In this document: positions 1-5,441 of the stretch, in pieces
Numbering within the stretch: the stretch's first letter is position 1
Layout of the letters: every line of letters begins with the position of its first letter
DNA from: JBMDXB01 sp048594975
GTDB taxonomy: Bacteria; Acidobacteriota; Vicinamibacteria; Vicinamibacterales; 2-12-FULL-66-21
Direction: 5' to 3'
DNA: 5,441 nucleotides
Assembly: GCA_048594975.1 (NCBI GenBank)
Contig: JBMDXQ010000103.1
Coordinates: 1 to 5,441, forward strand
Position numbers and translations under genes: made by a program
Notes under the pieces: generated by a model
Seen by the model: only the letters and a program-made list of their open reading frames with translations
Database searches by the model: none
What the model was told of the DNA's origin: nothing

Positions 1-259
1 GGCGTCTTCGAATCGCACGCGCACCCGACCGTGCCCGCGCCGCCGCCGCTCACGCGTCGACGGCTGCCCAATCGACCGCAGCCCACGTGCGGAGATCCTG
101 ATTCCAGCTCCATAGCCGGCCGCCGCGCCAGCAGCTTCCTTATGGCGCGTCGCGTGCGACGCCGTGCGCGGCTCGGCGAACTGCTCAATTCCTATCAGCG
201 GGCCGCGTGATTGTCAGGTCAGCCGCGGGATGGAACATTACGGGCTGCGCGACGATCGC

Positions 260-281
260 TGTGACGAGCCGTGTGACGAGC
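260..281. repeat. Two direct copies of TGTGACGAGC, 12-bp period
   Basis: The 10-bp word TGTGACGAGC occurs at 260-269 and again, identically, at 272-281, separated by CG. The pair is bracketed by CTGTG (259-263) and CACAG (281-285), which could form a weak stem. It lies 24 bp upstream of the -35 box of the padR promoter, a position where an activator or secondary regulator could bind. The repeat is directly visible; any regulatory role is inference. Confidence 0.6.
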
Positions 282-286
282 ACAGT

Positions 287-295
287 CCACGGTGG
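287..295. promoter_or_regulatory. Small perfect palindrome CCACGGTGG
   Basis: CCAC-G-GTGG is a perfect 4+4 dyad centred on 291, 10 bp upstream of the -35 hexamer. Such a short palindrome could be a half-operator or chance. It is noted because it sits next to the TTGT-N8-ACAA dyad in the promoter region of a gene for a dimeric winged-helix regulator. Confidence 0.25.
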
Positions 296-311
296 TTGTA
301 TCCATTGACAA
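296..311. promoter_or_regulatory. Possible PadR operator TTGT-N8-ACAA
   Basis: TTGT at 296-299 and ACAA at 308-311 form an inverted repeat with an 8-nt spacer. The spacing and shape match the ATGT-N8-ACAT sites described for PadR in Firmicutes, each half differing at one base. The right half lies inside the TTGACA -35 box (305-310), so an occupied site would block RNA polymerase, consistent with autorepression by the PadR-like gene just downstream. The match is short and could be chance. Confidence 0.35.
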
Positions 312-333
312 TATATCCTCAGTGGACTACCGT
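305..333 (+). promoter_or_regulatory. Sigma70-type promoter of the padR operon
   Basis: A perfect -35 hexamer TTGACA (305-310) is followed after exactly 17 bp by TACCGT (328-333), which keeps the three most conserved -10 bases (first T, second A, last T). The local A/T-rich patch (296-316) stands out from the GC-rich surroundings. The expected transcription start is about 340-342, at or just before the padR ATG at 342, so the mRNA would have little or no leader. No Shine-Dalgarno sequence lies at a usable distance before that ATG, which agrees with leaderless translation. The -10 element is weak, so the exact start is uncertain. Confidence 0.5.
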
Positions 334-341
334 TCGCGTCC

Positions 342-707
342 ATGGCTGCTCACACGCAAGCCGACGTCGACGCCCTGCTGCCGCTGCAGAGGGCGGCCTT
401 TCACATCTTGCTCGCGTTGAGCGGCGGGGACGCGCACGGCTACGGCATCATCCATGACGTGGCGGCGCGCACCGGCGGCGCGCTGCGGCTGAGTCCCGGC
501 ACGCTCTACCGCACGATCCAGCGCCTCCTCGAGGACGACTTGATCGAGGAGCCGCGCCGGCCCGCCGCCAGCCACGAAGATCCACGCCGCCGCTACTACC
601 GCATCACGGCGTTCGGCAGGACGGTCGTGCACGCGGAAACCGAGCGGCTCACCGAACTGGTTCGGATCGCGAAGGGCGCGCTGCGCGTGGCGCGGGGGCA
701 CGCATGA
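342..707 (+). CDS. PadR-family transcriptional regulator
   Basis: This 121-residue protein is a short PadR-type winged-helix DNA-binding regulator that would act as a cytoplasmic dimer. Visible signatures are the LLALSGGDAHGYGI segment (residues 23-36, containing the hallmark HGYGI), the recognition-helix region SPGTLYRTIQRLLEDDLIEE (51-70), the wing ending in RRRYYRIT (82-89) and one C-terminal helix (about 92-115) typical of the small PadR class, used for dimerisation. The start is well fixed: an in-frame TGA lies at 306-308 and no ATG, GTG or TTG falls between it and 342. No ribosome binding site precedes it. Its stop overlaps the permease start (ATGA at 704-707), so the two are probably translationally coupled. 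PadR genes beside ADOP permeases are a recurrent acidobacterial arrangement. It most likely represses this operon; the inducing signal cannot be read from the sequence. Confidence 0.93.
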   Translation: MAAHTQADVDALLPLQRAAFHILLALSGGDAHGYGIIHDVAARTGGALRLSPGTLYRTIQRLLEDDLIEEPRRPAASHEDPRRRYYRITAFGRTVVHAETERLTELVRIAKGALRVARGHA

Positions 708-3292
708 GCCGCCTCTATCGCGCCTTGCTGCGCCTTTATCCATCGTCTTTTCGCGCCGAGTACGGAGAGGAGATGACCGCGGCGTTCGTGCACGCCTGCA
801 CGGTTGCCGGTCCTGTCGGCAGGGTCGGGCTCCTGCTGCGCACGCTGGCTGACGAAGTCCTCAATGCGCTGGCCGTGCACCGCGCCATCCTCGTCCAGGA
901 TCTGCGGTATACCGCGCGCACCCTGAACCGCAGTCGTGGGTTTGCGGTGACGGCGATTCTCGTCGTGGCCGTCGGCGTCGGGGCGAACACCGCCGCGTTC
1001 TCCGTCGCCGATTTCGTGCTGCTGCGTCCTCTCCCATTTCCTGACGCCGACAATCTCGTGCGCCTGTGCGAGGGGCCGCGGACGGGCGGCGGCTGGGGCT
1101 GCAACAACCAACTCTCGCCCGCCAACTACCGCGACTTCAAGACGATGAGCTCGTCGTTCGCCTCGCTCGGCGCGTTCGCCGGCGACGCCGTGAACCTCGT
1201 CGGCGGCGGCGAGCCGCGGCGGCTGGCGATCAGCCCTCTGACGCCCGACGTGCTGCCGGTGCTCGGCGTCCAGCCGCTGCTCGGGCGTGTGTTCGGGCCG
1301 GGCGAGCAGGACGAGCGCACCGTCGTCCTCAGCCATGGCCTCTGGCAGTCGCAATTCGGCGGCGATCCCGGCGTCCCCGGGCGGACCGTCAATCTCAATG
1401 GCGCGCCATACACGATCATCGGCGTGATGCCGCGATCGTTCTACTTTCCGAGCCGGGAATTTCAGCTGTGGCGGCCGATGAACTTCCGCGAGGATGACTA
1501 CGCGGACCGCGGCAACAGCTACATCGAAGGCGTCGGCCGGCTGAAGCCCGGCGTGACGTTCGAGCAGGCCAGGACCGAGCTCGTGGCGCTGGCGGCTCGT
1601 CTCTCGGAGCAATACCCCGAGACCAACGAGGACACCGGCATCAGCTTCTACACGACGCGCGACAACATGGCTCCGCGTTTTCGGATCATGCTGCTCGCAC
1701 TCGGCGGCGCCAGCCTGTGCCTGCTGCTCCTCACCTGCGCCAACCTCGCCAATCTGCTGCTCGCGCGCGCCGGTGCCCGGGGGCGCGAGTTCGCCGTCCG
1801 TGCGGCGCTCGGCGCAGGCAAGGAGCGGCTGGTACGCCAGATGATCACCGAGACGCTGACGCTCTCGGCGATCGGCGGCGCGGGCGGTGTGCTGATCGCT
1901 ATCGTCGGCGTGCCGCTGTTCTCCAGCCTCGTGCCGCCGACGCTGCCGATCGACGCCCAGCCGTCCATCGACCTGCGCGTGTTCGCGTTCGCGGCCCTCT
2001 TCACCGTGCTCACCGGGCTCGGCTTCGGACTGTTTCCCGCGCTGCGCGCTGGTGGCCGGACCGGCTTCGACGCGCTGCGCGAGGGGCGGGGAACCGGCGC
2101 TGCCGTGAAGCATCGTCTGCGCGCCGTGCTGGTGACGGTCGAAATCACGATGTCGGTGATCCTGCTGATCACGTCGGGCCTCCTGCTCCGCGCCGTCTGG
2201 CGCGTGCAGGCGGTCGATCCCGGATTCGGCACCGAGAACGTCCTCACGATCCGGACCGCGTTGCCGCGGCCGAAGTACGAGGATCCCGCGCGCCGCGGCC
2301 AGTTCTACGATGCGGTGCTGAGCGACGTGCGGGCGCTGCCCGGCGTGCGGAGCGCCGCCTACGTCAGCGGCCTCCCCATGGAAATGATCGGTGGTGTCGG
2401 CGCCGTCCAGGTACCCGGTCAGCCGATCCGGCGCGGCTGGGACGCCATCGTGAGCCGCCGCTTCGTGACGTCTCAGTACTTCACGACGATGGGGATCCCG
2501 ATCCTGGCGGGGCGGGACATGGAGGCCGGTGACACCGCCGAGCGCGCCTGGGTTGCCGTGATCAGCCAGTCGTTCGTCGATCGCTACTGGCCGGGTCAGG
2601 ATCCGCTGGGCAAGACCTTCCTATATGCGGACCGGCTACGCACCGTCGTCGGTGTCGTGGGCGACGTCAAAGTGCGGGGCCTCGAGCGAACCACCGAGCC
2701 GCAGATGTACCTGCCCGCGCGACAGGTTGTCGGCCCGATGTTTTCCGCGTACGACCCGAAGGAACTGCTGATCCGTCACGAGGGGCAGGGCATGGCGCTG
2801 CTCCCGTCCGTTCGCCAGATCGTGTGGACGGTCGATCCCGAGCAGCCTGTGTCCCACATCCGCCGGCTGGACGAGCTGATCGCGGGGGAAACGGCGCCGC
2901 GGCGCGCGCAACTCCAGGTCCTCGCCACGCTGGCCACCATCGCGCTGCTGCTGGCGGGCATCGGCATCCACGGGCTGCTGGCCTACATGGTGTCGCAGCG
3001 CTCGCGGGAGATCGGCGTGCGTCTCGCCCTTGGCGCCGAGCGATCGAGCGTCGCCCGCATGGTCCTATCGGACGGCATGCGCCTCGCTGCGCTCGGCATC
3101 CTGCTCGGCGTGCCGGGCGCGTACCTGGCGGCCCGCGGAATGAGCACGCTTCTCTTTGGCCTGGAGCCGGGCGATCCTGTCACCATCGCCGCAGCGCTTG
3201 GGCTGGCGCTGACGATGGCCTTCGTAGGCTCTCTGTTGCCGGCCGTCCGGGCCCTACGAGTTGATCCCATGACTGCCATGCGAGCGGAGTAG
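704..3292 (+). CDS. ADOP-type ABC transporter permease (duplicated MacB/FtsX)
   Basis: This 862-residue inner-membrane protein has the full ADOP architecture. An N-terminal prefix (1-65, with LYRALLRLYPSSFRAEYGEEM) precedes two MacB/FtsX units. Unit 1 has a membrane helix at about 79-101, a periplasmic MacB-like domain (about 102-325) and three helices at about 328-353, 383-408 and 426-449. Unit 2 repeats this with helices at about 470-495, 735-760, 787-810 and 825-848 around a periplasmic domain (about 500-730). The FtsX-domain motif reads REFAVRAALGA in unit 1 (362-372 region) and REIGVRLALGA in unit 2 (768-778). The C-terminus, RVDPMTAMRAE, is typical. Relatives (MacB, LolC/E, FtsX) need a cytoplasmic ATPase to drive periplasmic motion for export or envelope work; none is encoded here, as is usual for ADOPs. 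The ATG overlaps the padR stop and has a GGGGG stretch (694-698) as a weak ribosome site. The substrate is unknown. Confidence 0.94.
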   Translation: MSRLYRALLRLYPSSFRAEYGEEMTAAFVHACTVAGPVGRVGLLLRTLADEVLNALAVHRAILVQDLRYTARTLNRSRGFAVTAILVVAVGVGANTAAFSVADFVLLRPLPFPDADNLVRLCEGPRTGGGWGCNNQLSPANYRDFKTMSSSFASLGAFAGDAVNLVGGGEPRRLAISPLTPDVLPVLGVQPLLGRVFGPGEQDERTVVLSHGLWQSQFGGDPGVPGRTVNLNGAPYTIIGVMPRSFYFPSREFQLWRPMNFREDDYADRGNSYIEGVGRLKPGVTFEQARTELVALAARLSEQYPETNEDTGISFYTTRDNMAPRFRIMLLALGGASLCLLLLTCANLANLLLARAGARGREFAVRAALGAGKERLVRQMITETLTLSAIGGAGGVLIAIVGVPLFSSLVPPTLPIDAQPSIDLRVFAFAALFTVLTGLGFGLFPALRAGGRTGFDALREGRGTGAAVKHRLRAVLVTVEITMSVILLITSGLLLRAVWRVQAVDPGFGTENVLTIRTALPRPKYEDPARRGQFYDAVLSDVRALPGVRSAAYVSGLPMEMIGGVGAVQVPGQPIRRGWDAIVSRRFVTSQYFTTMGIPILAGRDMEAGDTAERAWVAVISQSFVDRYWPGQDPLGKTFLYADRLRTVVGVVGDVKVRGLERTTEPQMYLPARQVVGPMFSAYDPKELLIRHEGQGMALLPSVRQIVWTVDPEQPVSHIRRLDELIAGETAPRRAQLQVLATLATIALLLAGIGIHGLLAYMVSQRSREIGVRLALGAERSSVARMVLSDGMRLAALGILLGVPGAYLAARGMSTLLFGLEPGDPVTIAAALGLALTMAFVGSLLPAVRALRVDPMTAMRAE
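3286..3289 (+). promoter_or_regulatory. Ribosome binding site of the propeller gene
   Basis: GGAG ends just before the last base of the permease's penultimate codon and stop (GAG TAG at 3287-3292) and lies 10 nt before the ATG at 3300. The site is therefore inside the upstream coding sequence, which supports coupled translation of the permease and the propeller. A second in-frame ATG at 3306 would put it 16 nt away, so 3300 is the better start. Confidence 0.5.
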
Positions 3293-3299
3293 CTGCGAC

Positions 3300-4529
3300 A
3301 TGAATATGAGACGAGCGATCCTCGGTGCGGCCGTCGTGTCCCTCTTCGCGACCACCTCGTTAGATGCCCAGTGGCCGCAATGGCGCGGGCCCAACCGCGA
3401 CGGAGTCGTGGCGACGGCGTCGGTGCCGAAAGCGTGGCCGGCGAAGCTGACGCCGACATGGACCCAGGCCGTCGGCGTTGGCTACTCGTCGCCGGTCGTC
3501 GCCGATGGACGGGTGTACGTCCACAGCCGGCAGGATCCTGAAGAAGTCGTCACCGCGCTCGATCTCGCGTCCGGCAAGGTGCTCTGGACGCAGAAGTACC
3601 AGTCGGCGTTCACCAAGAACAAGTACGCCAACGCCATGTCCAAGGGGCCGTTCTCCACGCCGCTGGTCGCGAACGGACGGCTGTTCACCCTCGGCGCCAG
3701 CGCCGTTCTCACCGCGTTCGACGCGAAGAGCGGCGAGATGAAGTGGCGCAAGGACTGGTCGACAGAGATCGACACGTCGCGCCTGTTCACCGGCACCGCC
3801 ATGTCGCCGATCATCGCCGGCGGGCTGCTCATCGTGCACGTCGGCGATGACGACGCCGGTGCGTTTCGCGCGCTCGATCCGACGACCGGCGCCGAGAAGT
3901 GGGCGCTGCCGGGTCACGGGCCGGGCTATGCCTCACCAATCGTCGCGAACTTCGGCGGCACGCGGCAGATCGTCACCATGACCGACAAGGCGGTCGTCGG
4001 CGTCGAGATCGCGACCGGCACGGAGCTGTGGAAGATCCCGTTTCCCGATGAGTGGAACGAGAACATCGTGACGCCGGTCGTGGCCGGCGACATCCTCGTG
4101 GTGTCCGGCACGCGCAAGGGGACGCTCGGCTACAAGGTCGCTAACGCGGGTCCCAGCTTCACGGCGACCCAGGTGTGGCAGAACACCGACGTGCCGATGT
4201 ACATGAGCTCGCCCGTCGTGGACGGCACACTGGTCTACGGCTTCTCCAACCGCCGCAAGGGGCAGTTGTTCTGCCTCAACGCGACCACCGGCACCGTGCA
4301 GTGGACCACCGAGGGGCGCGCGGGTACCAACGCGTCGATCCAGAGCGCCGGCGGCGACCTGGTCGTGCTACTCTCTGATGGGGACCTGCTGGTCGTCAAG
4401 CGCAACTCGGTCAAGTACGAAGAAGTCCGCCGCTACAAAGTCGGTGAAAGCACGTGGGGCCAGCCGGTCATCCTCGGCAATACAGTCGTCATCCGGGACG
4501 GCAACTCCGTAGGCGCGTGGTCGCTCTAG
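3300..4529 (+). CDS. Secreted PQQ-like (BamB-type) beta-propeller protein
   Basis: This 409-residue protein has a Sec signal peptide: basic MNMRR, a hydrophobic core (6-20) and a likely cut after LDA (residue 23), with no lipobox cysteine. The mature protein starts with WPQWRGPNRDG, a motif common in exported propeller proteins of Acidobacteriota and Planctomycetota. About eight PQQ/BamB-type blades follow, each beginning with a variant of SPVVADGRVYV and most ending in LD..TG...W, at about 63-96, 119-149, 168-201, 211-244, 257-293, 303-335, 345-378 and 385-409; the strand TPTWTQAV (51-58) probably closes the ring. There is no fused dehydrogenase part, so an alcohol- or glucose-dehydrogenase role is unsupported, and true PQQ binding is doubtful. 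It more likely serves as a protein-interaction or sugar/ligand-binding scaffold outside the cytoplasm. It lies 7 nt after the permease and is probably co-transcribed with it. Domain assignment is firm; function is unknown. Confidence 0.92.
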   Translation: MNMRRAILGAAVVSLFATTSLDAQWPQWRGPNRDGVVATASVPKAWPAKLTPTWTQAVGVGYSSPVVADGRVYVHSRQDPEEVVTALDLASGKVLWTQKYQSAFTKNKYANAMSKGPFSTPLVANGRLFTLGASAVLTAFDAKSGEMKWRKDWSTEIDTSRLFTGTAMSPIIAGGLLIVHVGDDDAGAFRALDPTTGAEKWALPGHGPGYASPIVANFGGTRQIVTMTDKAVVGVEIATGTELWKIPFPDEWNENIVTPVVAGDILVVSGTRKGTLGYKVANAGPSFTATQVWQNTDVPMYMSSPVVDGTLVYGFSNRRKGQLFCLNATTGTVQWTTEGRAGTNASIQSAGGDLVVLLSDGDLLVVKRNSVKYEEVRRYKVGESTWGQPVILGNTVVIRDGNSVGAWSL

Positions 4530-4531
4530 GC

Positions 4532-4548
4532 GGGCCTAAAGGAGGCCT
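4532..4548 (+). terminator. Short GC hairpin after the operon, weak terminator candidate
   Basis: GGGCCT (4532-4537) can pair with AGGCCT (4543-4548) around an AAAGG loop, giving five Watson-Crick pairs and one G-U. A second hairpin, AGGCC (4543-4547) with GGCCT (4555-4559), shares one arm, so the two are mutually exclusive. Neither is followed by a U-tract, so a classical intrinsic terminator is not supported. The position, 3 nt after the propeller stop and between convergent genes, is where transcription should end. Confidence 0.3.
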
Positions 4549-4565
4549 AAAGGTGGCCTGAAGCG
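4533..4565. repeat. Three tandem 11-bp repeats GGCCTAAAGGN
   Basis: Three units follow one another without gaps: GGCCTAAAGGA (4533-4543), GGCCTAAAGGT (4544-4554) and GGCCTGAAGCG (4555-4565). The first two differ only at the last base and the third is decayed. The 11-bp period is about one DNA helical turn. The array begins 3 nt after the propeller stop codon and fills the first third of the gap between the two convergent genes. It may be a slippage-born microsatellite, a bound site or part of a termination structure. The repeat is certain; its role is unknown. Confidence 0.85.
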
Positions 4566-4625
4566 CGTCGACAAGCGACTGTCAAACCGTGGAGGCCGCG
4601 CCGCATCGCGTCATGCTGGTGAGTG

Positions 4626-5441
4626 TCAGGCGCGCAGCGCGGCGACAGGGTCCACGCGGGTCGCGCGGCGCGCCGGGACCAGCGTGGCGATCAGCGCGAT
4701 CACGGCCAGGATCCCTACAGCCGCGGTCAACGTCAGCGGATCGGCCGGGCTCACCTGGAAGAGCAATCCCTGAATCCAGCGGGAAAGCAGCGTGCCGCCG
4801 ACAATCCCGATGACCGCCCCGAGCAGTACGAGCCGCGCACCCTGAGCCAGCACGTCGCGGAAGATCGCGCGCGGCAACGCGCCCAGGGCCATTCGGATTC
4901 CGATCTCGCGTGTCCGTTCAGAGACGACGTACGACAGGACGCCGAAGATTCCTACCGCTGCCAGGCACAGCGACGCGATGGCGAACGATGCGAGCAGGAA
5001 CGTTCTGAAGCGCGGTTCCGCCGTCGCGTCCGACACGAGCTCGCGCATCGGCCGCACCTGGATGATCGGCATATTCGGATCCGCCTGGCGCACGTGCTGA
5101 CGGATCATCCGCGCCGCCGTGGCCATCTCCGCGTCGGTCCGAACGACGACGTTGAAGCCGCGCGCCCAGGCGGTCAGGAAGCCATCGTCGAGCTGCGTGT
5201 AGGGGATGAGGACCTCCGGGCGCGCGTCGGTTTCAAGGCCGCGGTGCTTCACGTTTGCGACGATGCCGACGATCGCGCGCCAGGGATCGCCTGCCGTACC
5301 AACGGCGATGCGTCCGCCGAGGGCCTCTCGTCCGCCGAAATACCGTCGTGCGAATGCTTCGTTGACGAGCGCCACCGGCGCGGCGCGCGCGTTGTCGGTG
5401 TCCGCGAGCGGCCGTCCGGCGCGGATCGCGATCCCCATCGC
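4626..5441 (-). CDS. ADOP-type ABC transporter permease, C-terminal part
   Basis: The reading frame enters from the right edge and ends at TGA (4626-4628, minus strand). About 271 residues are visible. The Met at 5436-5438 is preceded in frame by an Ala codon and matches the internal FTTMGIPILAGRD site (residue about 596) of the other permease, so it is not the start; roughly the first 590 residues lie outside if this is also an ADOP. Counting from that Met, there is the end of a periplasmic MacB-like domain (1-140), then three membrane helices at about 147-171, 200-222 and 234-256, with REIGIRMALGA at 177-187 and the terminal RVDPVAALRA. It aligns along its whole length with the second half of the permease at 704-3292, with clear sequence divergence, so it is a paralogue and not a recent copy. 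A single-unit MacB-type permease is possible but less likely. It converges on the padR operon, so it has its own promoter outside the window. Confidence 0.9.
   Translation of the reverse strand, partial: AMGIAIRAGRPLADTDNARAAPVALVNEAFARRYFGGREALGGRIAVGTAGDPWRAIVGIVANVKHRGLETDARPEVLIPYTQLDDGFLTAWARGFNVVVRTDAEMATAARMIRQHVRQADPNMPIIQVRPMRELVSDATAEPRFRTFLLASFAIASLCLAAVGIFGVLSYVVSERTREIGIRMALGALPRAIFRDVLAQGARLVLLGAVIGIVGGTLLSRWIQGLLFQVSPADPLTLTAAVGILAVIALIATLVPARRATRVDPVAALRA

Larger units (their letters stand above)
1..304. other. Upstream stretch with no recognisable gene
   Basis: No convincing coding region, tRNA or mobile element is visible here. Plus frame 1 is open from the window edge to a TGA at 208-210 (69 codons). 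Its product is rich in Arg, Pro and Ala, ends in ...LGELLNSYQRAA and resembles no family I know, so it could be the tail of an upstream gene or a chance opening in GC-rich DNA. On the minus strand an ATG at 111-113 is open to the left edge for 37 codons, again with no recognisable content. The part nearest the operon (about 255-304) holds short direct and inverted repeats, listed separately. It is best treated as the upstream intergenic region of the padR operon. Confidence 0.5.

Noticed and set aside
7..20. TTCGAATC near the left edge, resembling a tRNA T-loop
   Set aside because: The flanking bases do not form the T-stem: the closing pair would be C-C and another pair C-A, so no tRNA 3' end is supported.
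164..457. 97-codon plus-strand frame running into the padR gene
   Set aside because: It overlaps the conserved start of the PadR protein in a different frame, crosses the promoter and resembles no family.
596..2113. 505-codon open frame on the minus strand inside the regulator/permease genes
   Set aside because: It lies antisense to well-conserved PadR and permease sequence, and its product is low-complexity and rich in Arg, Ala, Glu and His, as expected for a shadow frame in GC-rich DNA.
1717..2532. 271-codon plus-strand frame within the permease gene
   Set aside because: It overlaps the membrane helices of the permease in another frame and is an Arg/Ala/Pro-rich shadow with no recognisable domain.
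4539..4561. AAAGGAGG (4538-4545 region) as a strong ribosome site followed by GTG at 4553
   Set aside because: The GTG opens only GTG-GCC-TGA. The Shine-Dalgarno likeness is a by-product of the 11-bp tandem repeat.
4580..4585. TTGACA on the minus strand in the convergent intergenic gap
   Set aside because: At 17-bp spacing the -10 position reads TTCAGG, which is a poor match, and it would only transcribe antisense into the propeller gene. It is probably chance.
4589..4813. 74-codon plus-strand frame after the propeller gene
   Set aside because: Nearly all of it is antisense to the conserved C-terminus of the minus-strand permease, and there is no well-spaced ribosome site.

Overview
This window is GC-rich and its gene content points to Acidobacteriota. 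It holds two large permeases of the ADOP type (acidobacterial duplicated orphan permease), one led by a PadR-family regulator, plus a secreted PQQ-like beta-propeller that opens with the WPQWRGPNRDG motif. The overall flavour suggests a soil lineage such as Vicinamibacteria. The phylum is a fairly strong inference from gene families; the class is only a guess.

Layout. Positions 1-304 hold no gene I can recognise. A compact promoter at about 305-333 (TTGACA, 17-bp spacer, TACCGT) lies directly in front of a plus-strand run of three tightly packed genes. These are a PadR-like regulator (342-707), a full-length duplicated MacB/FtsX-type permease (704-3292, joined to padR by an ATGA stop/start overlap) and an exported eight-repeat beta-propeller protein (3300-4529, 7 nt after the permease). 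The spacing implies one operon. A 96-nt intergenic stretch follows, with three tandem 11-bp copies of a GGCCTAAAGGN-like unit that can fold into short hairpins. From the right edge, a second permease of the same family runs on the minus strand toward this operon. Only its C-terminal part (4626-5441) is inside the window.

How the genes may work together. PadR proteins usually repress their own operon until a ligand or stress signal releases them, so the small regulator probably controls the permease and the propeller. The permease has the architecture of MacB/LolC/FtsX mechanotransmission subunits, duplicated in one chain (2 x 4 membrane helices, each half with a periplasmic domain). No ATPase is encoded in the window, as expected for ADOPs. 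The propeller carries a signal peptide and would act outside the cytoplasm, where it could meet the permease's periplasmic domains; that partnership is inference from gene order only.

I do not see a clearly new biological system. The points most worth checking are the apparently leaderless padR transcript with a possible operator over its -35 box, the co-transcription of an orphan permease with a beta-propeller, and the 11-bp triple repeat between the convergent transcription units.
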